Shown: positions 21,173 through 29,623 of the stretch, piece after piece
Layout: each line of letters starts with the position of its first letter
Position numbering within the stretch: position 1 is the stretch's first letter
Source: Zeimonas sp046347945
GTDB lineage: Bacteria; Pseudomonadota; Gammaproteobacteria; Burkholderiales; Burkholderiaceae_E
Direction of reading: 5' to 3'
Assembly: GCA_046347945.1 (NCBI GenBank)
Contig: JAXMFB010000006.1
Span: 180,894 to 244,893 of the forward strand
DNA: 64,000 nt
Notes under the pieces: generated by a model
What the model saw: the letters and a program-made list of their open reading frames with translations, nothing else
Databases searched by the model: none
Told to the model about the DNA's origin: nothing
Position numbers and translations under genes: made by a program

Positions 21173-21847
21173 TCAGCTGATGTACGAGCTGATCTTCTCG
21201 CGCAGCATCAGCCGGCCCTCGGGCATCGGCACGATGTAGCCGTCGATCTCGAGCCCCTTCATGACGCGCGACACCATCTCGCGCGACGCGCCGATCATCT
21301 TGGCGATTTCCTGGCGCGGCAGCTTGTTCCTGACGATGCGCTCGCCGTTGACCAGTTCGGAGAAGTCGAGCAGCACGCGCGCCACCCGCCCGTACACGTC
21401 GAGCAGCGCCAGGGTCTCGATCTTCTTGTCGGCCTCGCGCAAGCGCCGGACCATGCCCTTCATGACCGCCATGGCCATCTCGGGGCTCTGCATCAACATC
21501 GAGCGGAAGGCTTCCTTGTTGATCGACATGAAGTCGCAGGACTCGAGCGTGATCACGCTGGCCGAGCGCGGCGCCTCGTCGATCAGGCTCATCTCGCCGA
21601 AGAAGTCGCCCGAGCCGAGCACGGCGAGGATCACCTCCTTGCCCTCGGAGTCGGAGCGCTGCACCTTCGCGCGCCCGGACAGCAGGATGTACAGCGACTG
21701 CGACGGCTCGCCCTCGGCGACGATCGTGCGACCCTTCGGGAAGTTGCGGCGTGCGCTGCCGGCCGCCAGCGTTTCGAGCTGTTGTTCGTTGAGACTGGAC
21801 AACAAGGGTACCCTTCGCAGGAACGCCTTGTTTTCTTCGTGAGCCAT
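21173..21847 (-). CDS. Crp/Fnr family transcriptional regulator
   Basis: A 224-residue regulator with an N-terminal cyclic-nucleotide-binding fold (GRAKVQRSDSEGKEVILAVL, GDFFGEMSLIDEAPRSASV) and a C-terminal helix-turn-helix (LPRQEIAKMIGASREMVSRVM). No FNR-type cysteine cluster is visible, so it is not an iron-sulfur oxygen sensor; a nucleotide ligand such as cAMP or c-di-GMP is possible. I chose the ATG at 21847 with GAGGTGGGT upstream. It is divergent from trxB and may regulate itself or trxB, but no clear Crp-type box was seen between them. Confidence 0.88.
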   Translation of the reverse strand: MAHEENKAFLRRVPLLSSLNEQQLETLAAGSARRNFPKGRTIVAEGEPSQSLYILLSGRAKVQRSDSEGKEVILAVLGSGDFFGEMSLIDEAPRSASVITLESCDFMSINKEAFRSMLMQSPEMAMAVMKGMVRRLREADKKIETLALLDVYGRVARVLLDFSELVNGERIVRNKLPRQEIAKMIGASREMVSRVMKGLEIDGYIVPMPEGRLMLREKISSYIS

Positions 21848-21899
21848 ACCCACCTCGCCATGAACGCCGCCACGCGCCAGGGGAATGGCGCGGCACTCC

Positions 21900-21905
21900 T
21901 ATAAT
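21900..21905 (+). promoter_or_regulatory. Possible -10 element for trxB
   Basis: A perfect TATAAT stands on the plus strand in the 159-base gap between the divergent Crp/Fnr gene and trxB. No good -35 lies 16-18 bases upstream, so this is weak evidence. The gap also holds an A/T-rich run (ATTTTTTGAGTTTTTT, 21963-21978) shortly before the trxB start. Confidence 0.3.
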
Positions 21906-22006
21906 TCTGCCCTACCGGTGCCGAATATCACAAAGCGCTCAAAGATCGGGGCAGTAAGCCAATGATTTTTTGAGTTTTTTACAACGTCTCTACCGCTCAT
22001 CCGCCG

Positions 22007-22966
22007 ATGTCCACCACTCGCCACGCCCGTCTGCTGATCCTGGGATCCGGCCCTGCCGGCTACACCGCTGCCGTCTACGCGGCGCGCGCCAACCTGCAGC
22101 CGGTGCTGATCACCGGCCTGGCGCAGGGTGGCCAGCTGATGACGACCACCGAGGTCGACAACTGGCCAGCCGACGCCGACGGCGTGCAGGGCCCCGACCT
22201 GATGGCGCGTTTCCAGAAGCACGCCGAGCGCTTCGGCACCGAACTGATCTTCGACCACATCCACACCGCGAAGCTCGGCGAGAAGCCGATCCGGCTGGTG
22301 GGCGACTCCGGCGAATACACCTGCGACACGCTGATCATCGCCACCGGCGCGTCGGCCAAGTACCTGGGTATCCCTTCCGAGCAGGCGTTCATGGGCAAGG
22401 GGGTCTCGGCCTGCGCCACCTGCGACGGGTTCTTCTACCGCAACCAGGACGTCGCGGTGATCGGCGGCGGCAACACCGCGGTCGAGGAGGCGCTGTACCT
22501 GTCGAACATCGCGCGCAAGGTCACCGTCGTGCACCGTCGCGACCGCTTCCGCGCCGAGCCGATCCTGATCGACAAGCTGATGGCCAGGACGCGCGACGGC
22601 AACGTCGAGGTCCGCTGGTTCCAGGAGCTCGACGAGGTGCTGGGCGACGCGACCGGCGTGACCGGCGTGCGGCTGCGCGACAACCGCAGCGGGCAGACGA
22701 GCGACGTCGCGCTGTCGGGGGTCTTCGTCGCGATCGGCCACTCGCCGAACACGTCGCTGTTCGAGGGCCAGCTCGAGATGGTCAACGGCTACATCGTGAC
22801 CCGCGGCGGCAACGCCGGCCAGGCCACGGCCACCAGCATCCCCGGCGTGTTCGCCGCCGGCGACGTGCAGGACCACGTCTACCGGCAGGCCGTGACCAGC
22901 GCCGGCACGGGTTGCATGGCGGCGCTCGACGCGCAACGCTACCTCGAGGCGCAGCAGGAAGGATGA
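22007..22966 (+). CDS. trxB: Thioredoxin reductase
   Basis: A 319-residue flavoprotein that reduces thioredoxin with NADPH. The FAD site is GSGPAGYTAA at the N-terminus, the redox disulfide is Cys136-Ala-Thr-Cys139 (SACATCDGFF), the NADPH site is GGGNTAVEEA, and the C-terminal FAGDVQD-like segment is present. Length and motifs are standard. Its stop overlaps the start of the Smr gene (ATGA), giving a two-gene operon. Confidence 0.97.
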   Translation: MSTTRHARLLILGSGPAGYTAAVYAARANLQPVLITGLAQGGQLMTTTEVDNWPADADGVQGPDLMARFQKHAERFGTELIFDHIHTAKLGEKPIRLVGDSGEYTCDTLIIATGASAKYLGIPSEQAFMGKGVSACATCDGFFYRNQDVAVIGGGNTAVEEALYLSNIARKVTVVHRRDRFRAEPILIDKLMARTRDGNVEVRWFQELDEVLGDATGVTGVRLRDNRSGQTSDVALSGVFVAIGHSPNTSLFEGQLEMVNGYIVTRGGNAGQATATSIPGVFAAGDVQDHVYRQAVTSAGTGCMAALDAQRYLEAQQEG

Positions 22967-23634
22967 ACCGCAGGGGGCGCCCGGTCACCGTCGAGCGACT
23001 CGACGGGCTGGAGGGTCTCGGGTCGCTGGCCGTCGAGCTGAAGGCGCAGGCCCGCCGCAAGGCGGACGACGAGCGGCGCCGACGCGAGCAGGCGCAGCGG
23101 CTCACCCGCGAGGCGAACCTGTTCCGCAACGAAGTCGCCGACGCCGTCCCCCTGCCCCCGACCGGGCGAGCCGACCCGAAGCGGCCCGCCCCCGCCACCG
23201 TGCCGCGCCAGCGCGAGCTCGACGAGCGCGCGGTGCTCGACGCTTCGCTGTCCGACGAGATCGGCATCGAGCAGTACCTGGAGACCGACGAGGCGCTGTC
23301 CTACCGGCGCCACGGCATCGGCCCCGACGTCGTCCGGCGGCTGCGCCGCGGCGAATGGGCGGTCAAGGGCCAGATCGACCTGCACGGGCTGCGCGCCGAC
23401 GAGGCGCGCGAGGCGCTCGGCGCCTTCCTGAACCGCGCGCTGCGCGACGAGTGGCGCTGCGTGCGCGTGATCCACGGCAAGGGACTCGGCTCGGCCGGCC
23501 GCGAGCCGGTGCTCAAGGCCAAGGTGCCGCGCTGGCTCGTGCAGCGCCAGGAAGTGCTGGCGTTCTGCCAGGCGCGCCCGAACGACGGCGGCTCGGGCGC
23601 GCTGATCGTCCTGCTCAGGCTGCCGGCGCGCTAG
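22963..23634 (+). CDS. Smr domain protein (MutS2 C-terminal-like nuclease domain)
   Basis: A 223-residue cytoplasmic protein. The first 130 residues are charged and helical. The C-terminal Smr domain carries the two signature motifs IDLHGLRADEA and VIHGKGLGS. Smr domains act as nucleases on DNA or, in some bacteria, on mRNA in stalled-ribosome rescue; SmrA/SmrB-like proteins are the closest description. It starts inside the trxB stop codon, so it is co-translated with trxB. Its 3' end overlaps the convergent Rieske gene by 20 bases. Confidence 0.88.
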   Translation: MNRRGRPVTVERLDGLEGLGSLAVELKAQARRKADDERRRREQAQRLTREANLFRNEVADAVPLPPTGRADPKRPAPATVPRQRELDERAVLDASLSDEIGIEQYLETDEALSYRRHGIGPDVVRRLRRGEWAVKGQIDLHGLRADEAREALGAFLNRALRDEWRCVRVIHGKGLGSAGREPVLKAKVPRWLVQRQEVLAFCQARPNDGGSGALIVLLRLPAR

Positions 23635-24916
23635 AGGCACCGCCCTCCGACGCATCGAGCGCCACCAGGATCCGGCCGCCTTCGCGCCGCACCCGCCAGA
23701 CCCGCAGCGGCTCGGTCACCATGTGGTCGGTGTCTGCGACCCCGTGCCCGCCCAGGGCGCTGATCGTGCGCCCGTCGGGATCCTGCGTGAAGCCCTGCTG
23801 CGACATCTCGACCACCTCGCCGTCGTCGGCCGACACGAAGCCCGCCGGACCGAACAGGTTGGCCTGGCGCAGCCGGCGCTGCGTCGTCTCGGGCGTGTCG
23901 TCGGCAAAGCCGAAGTGCGTCCAGACGAAGTCGAACACGCCGGGGCCGCGCGGCACGATGTGCCGGGTCGACAGCGAGTTCACCTGCTGCTGGATGATCA
24001 GCGACGGAAACAGCGTGATCATCGTCACCGTCGGGCCGTTCCACCACGGCTCGGGCACCACGTCGAGCAGGCGCGCGTCGTTCAGCGTCAGGTTCTCCTT
24101 GAAGCTGGTGACGCCCTGCGTGACGTCGGCGCGGCCGCCGTCGTTGCGCCGCGAGATCATCACCGCGTGCCGGCCGTGCCGGTCGAGCACCATCTGCGAG
24201 CGCTGGTCCGCGCGCCACAACCCGAAGGTGACGAACCACGTGTGCAGCAGCCCCGGGTGGTACGGGTCCTTGATGTTCTCCTGCATCAGCTTCCAGTTGC
24301 CCGGAATGCGCTGGCGCGAGTAGCCGAGCAGCGTCAGCGCGCGGCCGTCGAACACCCGCTCGACCCACGGCAGCACTTTCGGTCCGATCGCGTCGCGCAG
24401 CGGCTCGACATCGTGGTCGAACGATGCGAACACCAGTCCGTTCAGCGTCTCGACGCGCAGGCGGTTCAGGCCGTGGTCTTCGAGGCGGAAGTCGGCCGGC
24501 ATGCCGCCCTGGACGCGCGCCTTGCCGTCCTCGACCGTCTTCACGCCGCGCCGGAACGGCACGCCGACCAGCTTGCCCTTCAGGTCGTAGTTCCACTGGT
24601 GATACGGGCAGACGAAGTCGCGGGCGTTGCCGTGCGAGGCGCGGCAGAAGCGCACGCCGCGGTGCGCGCAGTGGTTCTCGACGACGTTGATCGTGCCGTC
24701 GTGGTCGCGCACCATGATCACCGAGCGCTCGCCGATCCAGGTCGTGCGGTAGTCGCCGGGGTTCGGGATCTCGCAGGCCAGCCCGGCGTAGTTCCAGTGC
24801 CCGCGATAGAACAGCCGCTCGAGCTCGCGCCGGTACAGGTCGGGATCGGTATAGGCGCGGTACGGCACGCGCGAGACGTCCGCCTCGGCCCATTCGAGAA
24901 CGGTCGGCGCAAGCAT
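23615..24916 (-). CDS. Rieske-type aromatic ring-hydroxylating oxygenase, alpha subunit
   Basis: A 433-residue oxygenase. The Rieske 2Fe-2S motif is NHCAHRGVRFC...CPYHQWNY (C-x-H, 17 residues, C-x2-H). The mononuclear iron site is ENIKDPYHPGLLHTW, with two histidines. The DPYHxxLLH form resembles salicylate 5-hydroxylase, terephthalate and anthranilate dioxygenase alpha subunits. No beta subunit, ferredoxin or reductase lies nearby, so partners must be encoded elsewhere or the enzyme is a lone alpha-type oxygenase. It starts 3 bases after the MocA-like gene. Confidence 0.88.
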   Translation of the reverse strand: MLAPTVLEWAEADVSRVPYRAYTDPDLYRRELERLFYRGHWNYAGLACEIPNPGDYRTTWIGERSVIMVRDHDGTINVVENHCAHRGVRFCRASHGNARDFVCPYHQWNYDLKGKLVGVPFRRGVKTVEDGKARVQGGMPADFRLEDHGLNRLRVETLNGLVFASFDHDVEPLRDAIGPKVLPWVERVFDGRALTLLGYSRQRIPGNWKLMQENIKDPYHPGLLHTWFVTFGLWRADQRSQMVLDRHGRHAVMISRRNDGGRADVTQGVTSFKENLTLNDARLLDVVPEPWWNGPTVTMITLFPSLIIQQQVNSLSTRHIVPRGPGVFDFVWTHFGFADDTPETTQRRLRQANLFGPAGFVSADDGEVVEMSQQGFTQDPDGRTISALGGHGVADTDHMVTEPLRVWRVRREGGRILVALDASEGGASSAPAA

Positions 24917-24919
24917 GGC

Positions 24920-25573
24920 TCAGCCCTCCCTGGAGATCGCGGCGCGCAGGCCGCGTCCGGCCAGCTGCGCGAGGTCGTCGACGGTGTCGATGTCGACGAC
25001 GAAATGGTCGTTGCGCGCCTCGACGCGACGCACCAGCGCCGGGTGGGCAGCAAGGTAGCCGCGTGCACCGACGCCCGGCCCGGCGTCGAGGATCGGCGCG
25101 CGCATCGCGGCGTCGACGATCACCGGATGGCCGCGCCGACCCTCGAAGCCCGGCACCCGCGCCCCGCCGCGCGGCCGCGCGCGCCACTGGTCCACGAGCC
25201 AGCGCAGGTCGGCGGCATCGAGCAGCGGCTGGTCGGACAGCATGACGAGGATCGCATCCAGGTCCGCAGGCAACGCCCGCAGCCCCGCGTCGACCGAGAC
25301 CTGGTGGTCGGCCGACTCCGGCGCGCTGCAGGCCTGCCAGGCCGCCAGTTCGGCCAGCGCGGCCCTGACCGCACCGGCTGCCGCGCCGAGCACGACGACG
25401 ATCGGGGCGAGCGGCACCGCCTGCAGCGTGCGCAGCGCGCGGCGCACCATCGGTTCGCCGTCGACGTTCACCAGCAGCTTGTTCGGGCCGCCCATCCGCG
25501 AAGAGCGCCCGGCAGCGAGCAGCAGCGCGCCCACGCGCGCAGGCGACCCGCCGGCTGGCACAATGGGCTTCAT
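24920..25573 (-). CDS. MocA/MobA-like nucleotidyltransferase
   Basis: A 217-residue nucleotidyltransferase of the NTP_transf_3 family. The nucleotide-binding N-terminus is LLLAAGRSSRMGGPNKLL, and the metal/substrate motif MLSDQPLLDAADL is present. This branch includes MocA, which adds CMP to molybdopterin for xanthine-dehydrogenase-type enzymes, but related proteins serve other cofactors or CoxI-like maturation. No molybdoenzyme gene is in the window. It is directly followed (3-base gap) by the Rieske gene, so the two are likely co-transcribed. Confidence 0.75.
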   Translation of the reverse strand: MKPIVPAGGSPARVGALLLAAGRSSRMGGPNKLLVNVDGEPMVRRALRTLQAVPLAPIVVVLGAAAGAVRAALAELAAWQACSAPESADHQVSVDAGLRALPADLDAILVMLSDQPLLDAADLRWLVDQWRARPRGGARVPGFEGRRGHPVIVDAAMRAPILDAGPGVGARGYLAAHPALVRRVEARNDHFVVDIDTVDDLAQLAGRGLRAAISREG

Positions 25574-25614
25574 GCAAACCAGTGTACCAAGCGCCCCGCG
25601 CGGCGAGAATCGTC

Positions 25615-26253
25615 ATGCCTGACTTCGCGGCGCTGTTCGGAGCGCTCTTCGGCCAACTGCCCGAGCCGCTGATGCGCCACCTGCCCGACCTGGCCCTGGC
25701 CGGCGCGCTCGCCTGGGGCGCCGGGCTGCGGCTCTACCTGGTGGTGTTCCTGTTCGGCCTGCTCGCGCGGCTCGGCTGGTGGGAGCTGCCCGAGCACCTG
25801 ACGCTACTCGCGCACCCGCTGGTGCTCGGTGCGTCCGGGTTCATGGCAATCGTCGAGCTGTTCGCCGACAAGCTGCCCTGGCTCGACACGCTGTGGGACG
25901 GATTGAACACGTTCGTGCGGATCCCCGCCGGGGCGGCGCTCGCCGCCGCGGTGTTCGGCGACTCGGGCGCGGCGGCGGCGCTCGCGGCCGGCCTGCTGGG
26001 CGGAACGCTCACCGCCACGACTCACTTCGCGAAATCGGGCACGCGGGCGGTGGTCAACACGTCGCCGGAGCCGTTCTCGAACCTGGCCGTCTCGATGGGC
26101 GAGGACGTGCTGGTGCTCGGCGGCATCTGGCTGGCCGTCGAACATCCGCTGCTGTTCGTGATCGCGCTGCTGCTGTTCGTGATCGCCGCGGCGCTGCTGA
26201 TCAGGCTCGTCCTGCGCGGGCTGCGCCGGCTGTTCGGGACGAAGCCGGCCTGA
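25615..26253 (+). CDS. DUF4126 family membrane protein
   Basis: A 212-residue inner-membrane protein with about five hydrophobic segments and the DUF4126 patterns GAGLRLYLVVFLFGLLA, FMAIVELFADKLPWLD and THFAKSGTRAVVNTSPEP. The function is unknown. I chose the ATG at 25615 (MPDFAALFG). It is divergent from the MocA-like gene (41 bases apart) and convergent with glnB. Confidence 0.8.
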   Translation: MPDFAALFGALFGQLPEPLMRHLPDLALAGALAWGAGLRLYLVVFLFGLLARLGWWELPEHLTLLAHPLVLGASGFMAIVELFADKLPWLDTLWDGLNTFVRIPAGAALAAAVFGDSGAAAALAAGLLGGTLTATTHFAKSGTRAVVNTSPEPFSNLAVSMGEDVLVLGGIWLAVEHPLLFVIALLLFVIAAALLIRLVLRGLRRLFGTKPA

Positions 26254-26267
26254 CCGGCCCGTTCCGG

Positions 26268-26290
26268 CGGGGCGCGCCCGGAGCGCCCCG
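26268..26290. terminator. GC hairpin between convergent DUF4126 gene and glnB
   Basis: CGGGGCGC and GCGCCCCG form an 8-bp stem around a 7-base loop, 15 bases after the DUF4126 stop and 21 bases beyond the glnB stop. There is no T-tract, so termination would need Rho or a GC-stem-only mechanism. It is a plausible shared end for the two convergent transcripts. Confidence 0.3.
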
Positions 26291-26310
26291 TCGGGTCACT
26301 TCGCGCGCGG

Positions 26311-26649
26311 TCAGACGGCGGCTTCGCCGGTCTCGCCGGTGCGGATGCGCACCACCTGCTCGACGTTGGCGACGAAGATCTTGCCGTCGCCGATCCGCCC
26401 GGTGCGGGCGGCCCGCACGATGGCGTCGATCACCGACTCGACCGCCGAGTCGGCGATGATGACCTCGACCTTCACCTTGGGCAGGAAGTCGACCACGTAC
26501 TCGGCGCCCCGGTACAGCTCGGTGTGGCCCTTCTGGCGCCCGAAGCCCTTCACCTCGGTCACGGTCAGACCCGTCACGCCCACCTCGGCGAGCGCTTCGC
26601 GCACCTCGTCGAGCTTGAACGGTTTGATGATCGCCGTAATCTTCTTCAT
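26311..26649 (-). CDS. glnB: Nitrogen regulatory protein P-II
   Basis: A 112-residue signal protein that senses 2-oxoglutarate and ATP/ADP and reports nitrogen status to GlnE, NtrB and often AmtB. The uridylylation site Tyr51 is present (ELYRGAEYVVDF), as are the T-loop KGFGRQKGHTE and the C-terminal signature. I chose the ATG at 26649 (MKKITAIIKPFKLDEV). It lies downstream of nadE on the same strand, a frequent betaproteobacterial arrangement. It could be GlnB or GlnK; the nadE link and the absence of amtB favour GlnB. Confidence 0.95.
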   Translation of the reverse strand: MKKITAIIKPFKLDEVREALAEVGVTGLTVTEVKGFGRQKGHTELYRGAEYVVDFLPKVKVEVIIADSAVESVIDAIVRAARTGRIGDGKIFVANVEQVVRIRTGETGEAAV

Positions 26650-26701
26650 GGTCGCTCCGGGTTTCCAGTGAATCGCATCCGCCAATCGTACCTGAGTCCG
26701 G

Positions 26702-26742
26702 CGCCCCCGCGGCCCCGCCCGCCACGCCGCGGCGCGGGGGCG
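26702..26742. repeat. Strong inverted repeat between nadE and glnB
   Basis: CGCCCCCGCG (26702-26711) and CGCGGGGGCG (26733-26742) are perfect 10-bp complements with a 21-base loop. In the nadE-glnB transcript this would fold as a stable stem in the 130-base spacer. It could attenuate, process or stabilise the message, or end most nadE transcripts. There is no T-run. Confidence 0.5.
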
Positions 26743-26779
26743 GTCGGCCGGGGCCGCGGCAGGCTCGGCCCCACCGCGC

Positions 26780-28393
26780 TCAGTCGCGGAACTTCGACGT
26801 GATCGGGTAGCGCCAGTCGCGGCCGAAGGCCCGGTGCGTGACCCGGATACCCACCGGCGCCTGGCGGCGCTTGTATTCGCTGATCCGGATCAGCCTGACG
26901 ACCCGCTCGACCGCCTCGCGGGGAAGACCGGCTGCAGCGATCTCGTCGACGCTGCGGTCGTCCTCCATGTACATCTTCATGATCGCGTCGAGGATCTCGT
27001 ACGGCGGCAGCGAGTCCTGGTCGGTCTGGTCCGGCTTGAGCTCGGCCGACGGCGGCCGCGTGATGATCCGCTCGGGAACGATCTCGCCCTGGGCGTTGCG
27101 CCACCGCACCAGCCGGTAGACCATCGTCTTGGCGATGTCCTTGATCACCGCGAAACCGCCGGCCATGTCGCCGTAGAGCGTGCAGTAGCCGACCGCCATC
27201 TCGCTCTTGTTGCCGGTGGTGAGCACGATCGAGCCGTACTTGTTCGACAGCGCCATCAGCAGCGTGCCGCGGATGCGCGCCTGGATGTTCTCCTCGGTGG
27301 TGTCGGGCGGCAGGCCGCGGAATTCGTCGGCGAGCGTGGCCAGGAAGGCGTCGAAGCAACCGGCGATCGGGATCACGTCGTAGCGCACCCCGACCCGGCG
27401 CGCCATCTCGCGCGCGTCGACCAGCGAGATCTCCGCCGTGTACGGCGACGGCATCATGACCGTGCGCACCCGATCGGCGCCGAGCGCGTCGACCGCGATC
27501 GCCAGCGTCAGCGCCGAATCGATGCCGCCCGAGAGCCCGATGATCGCCCCGGGAAAGCCATTCTTGCCGAGATAGTCGCGCACGCCCAGCACCAGCGCCG
27601 AGTAGACCTGCTCCTCGAGCGGCGGCGTGGGCTGGATCTCGCCGGCGGCGAAGCCCGGCGAGGCGCCTCCCGACAGCTCGACGACCAGCAGGCCGTCGCG
27701 AAAGGCGGGTGCCTGCGCGCGCACTTCGCCGCGCGCGTCGAGCGCGAACGACAGTCCGTCGAACACCAGTTCGTCCTGGCCGCCGACGAGGTTGGCCGCC
27801 AGCATCGGCAGGCCGAACCGGGCGACGTTGTCGCGCGCGACGTCGATGCGCACGTGCTGCTTGTCCATGTGAAACGGCGACGCGTTCATCGCGAGGATCA
27901 CCTGCGCGCCCGCCGCCTGTGCGCACTCGGGCGCATAGCGGTACCAGAAGTCCTCGCAGATCAGCACGCCGAAGCGCACGCCGTCGACCTCGAACACCAG
28001 CGGCCGGTTGTCGGGCTCGAAGTAGCGCTCCTCGTCGAACACGTCGTAGTTCGGCAGGTCGTGCTTGTTGTACTCGCCGATCACCCGCCCGCGACACAGC
28101 AGGCTGGCGCCGTTGTAGCGCCGCCCCTCGCGTCGCCGCGGGTGCCCGACCAGCAGGTGGAGATCGAGCGAAGCGGTCGCCTCGCACAGGGAGGCCAGCG
28201 CGCGCTCGCAGCCGGCGTGGAACGCGTCGCGCAACAGCAGGTCTTCGGGCGGATAGCCGGTGAGCGAAAGCTCGGGCGTGAGCAGTACCCGCGCGCCGCG
28301 CGCGACCGCCTCGTTGGCAGCGGCGATAATCCGGTCGGCATTGCCGCGAAAGTCGCCGACGACCTGGTTCAGCTGCGCAGCGGCGATTCGCAT
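26780..28393 (-). CDS. nadE: Glutamine-dependent NAD+ synthetase
   Basis: A 537-residue two-domain enzyme making NAD+ from nicotinate adenine dinucleotide, ATP and glutamine. The N-terminal nitrilase-type glutaminase domain has the Glu41-Lys110-Cys146 triad (TPELSLTGYPPED, YNKHDLPNY, LICEDFW). The C-terminal synthetase domain has the ATP-pyrophosphatase loop LSGGIDSALTLAIA and NKSEMAVGYCTLYGD. The length is normal for the betaproteobacterial form. It is divergent from the acetyltransferase-like gene with only 14 bases between starts. Confidence 0.96.
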   Translation of the reverse strand: MRIAAAQLNQVVGDFRGNADRIIAAANEAVARGARVLLTPELSLTGYPPEDLLLRDAFHAGCERALASLCEATASLDLHLLVGHPRRREGRRYNGASLLCRGRVIGEYNKHDLPNYDVFDEERYFEPDNRPLVFEVDGVRFGVLICEDFWYRYAPECAQAAGAQVILAMNASPFHMDKQHVRIDVARDNVARFGLPMLAANLVGGQDELVFDGLSFALDARGEVRAQAPAFRDGLLVVELSGGASPGFAAGEIQPTPPLEEQVYSALVLGVRDYLGKNGFPGAIIGLSGGIDSALTLAIAVDALGADRVRTVMMPSPYTAEISLVDAREMARRVGVRYDVIPIAGCFDAFLATLADEFRGLPPDTTEENIQARIRGTLLMALSNKYGSIVLTTGNKSEMAVGYCTLYGDMAGGFAVIKDIAKTMVYRLVRWRNAQGEIVPERIITRPPSAELKPDQTDQDSLPPYEILDAIMKMYMEDDRSVDEIAAAGLPREAVERVVRLIRISEYKRRQAPVGIRVTHRAFGRDWRYPITSKFRD

Positions 28394-28407
28394 CGGAGGG
28401 AGGCTCT

Positions 28408-29623
28408 TTGTCGCTCGGTCGGGTTGGCGTCGATTATCGCACGCAGGTTCTCGAGGATCTCTCGGGCATCGCGACTGGCGACTGGAACGCGCTGGTCGCG
28501 GCGGGCGCCGGCCGCGCGCGTCCGCAGCCGTTCCTGCGCCATGAGTTCCTGCGCGCGCTCGAACTGGCCGGCTGCGTCGGCGAAGCCGCCGGCTGGATCC
28601 CGCGCCACCTGCTGCTGCGCGACGCCGCCGGCACGCCGGCCGCGGCCGTGCCCGCGTACCTGAAGCTGCATTCGTATGGCGAGTACGTGTTCGACTGGGC
28701 CTGGGCCGACGCCTACCGGCGCCACGGCCTGCGGTACTACCCGAAGCTACTGTCGGCCGTTCCGTTCACGCCCGTGCCCGGCACCCGGCTGGGCGCGCGC
28801 GATGCGCCGGCCCGCAGCGCGGCGGCCCGTGCGCTGCTCGCGCTCGCGCAATCGCTGCAGTTGTCGTCGCTGCACGTGCTGTTCCCGCGCCCGGACGAGG
28901 CGCAGGCCCTGCGCGAGGCCGGGCTGATGCTGCGCCACGGCGTCCAGTTCCACTGGCGCAACGCCGGTTACGCCGACTTCGACGCATTCCTCGCGACGCT
29001 CGCGCAGCCCAGGCGCAAGAAAATCCGCGCCGAGCGCCGCAAGGTCGCCGAAGCGGGCGTGCGGCTGCGCCGCCTGCGCGGGCGCGAGATCGGCGGGGCG
29101 CACTGGGCATTCTTCAGCCGGTGCTACGAGTCGACCTATGCGACGCACCACTCCACGCCGTACCTGAACCTGGAGTTCTTCGAGCGCATCGGCGAGGCGA
29201 TGCCCGAGCAGCTGGTGCTGGTGCTGGCCGAGCGCGACGGCCGCCCGGTCGCCTCCAGCCTGCTGGTGCACGACGACGAGCGGCTGTACGGGCGCTACTG
29301 GGGCGCGATCGAGCCGGTGCCTTGCCTGCACTTCGAGGCCTGCTACTACCAGGCGATCGAGACCGCGATCGAGGCCGGCCTGCGCGTCGTCGAAGGCGGC
29401 GCGCAGGGCGAGCACAAGATGTCGCGCGGCTTCGACCCGGTGCAGACCGTGTCGGCGCACTGGCTGGCCGAACCCGCGTTCGCGCAGGCAGTCGACCGCT
29501 TCCTGCAGCGCGAGGACGCGATGGTCGGCGTATCTCGACGAACTGCGCGAGCGGTCGCCCTACCGCGCGGCGCGCGCCGGCGCCGGCGCTGCGGCCGGCG
29601 ACGACGTCGCGGCTTCGGGCTGA
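28408..29623 (+). pseudogene. FemAB/GNAT-like acyltransferase (DUF482 type), frameshifted near the 3' end
   Basis: A cytoplasmic protein of about 404 residues of the GNAT/FemAB-like (peptidoglycan-associated) group. It has PFLRHEFLRALE, HSYGEYVFDWAWADAYRRHG, FTPVPGTRLG and GAQGEHKMSRGF patterns. Translation starts at TTG 28408 behind GGAGGGAGG. The original frame is lost after AMVG at about 29530; continuing one base on restores the expected tail (AYLDELRERSPYRAARA) to a stop at 29621-29623. The span is one base more than a multiple of three. Whether this is a real mutation or a sequencing indel is unknown. The tail overlaps the convergent efflux gene by 64 bases. Confidence 0.75.
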
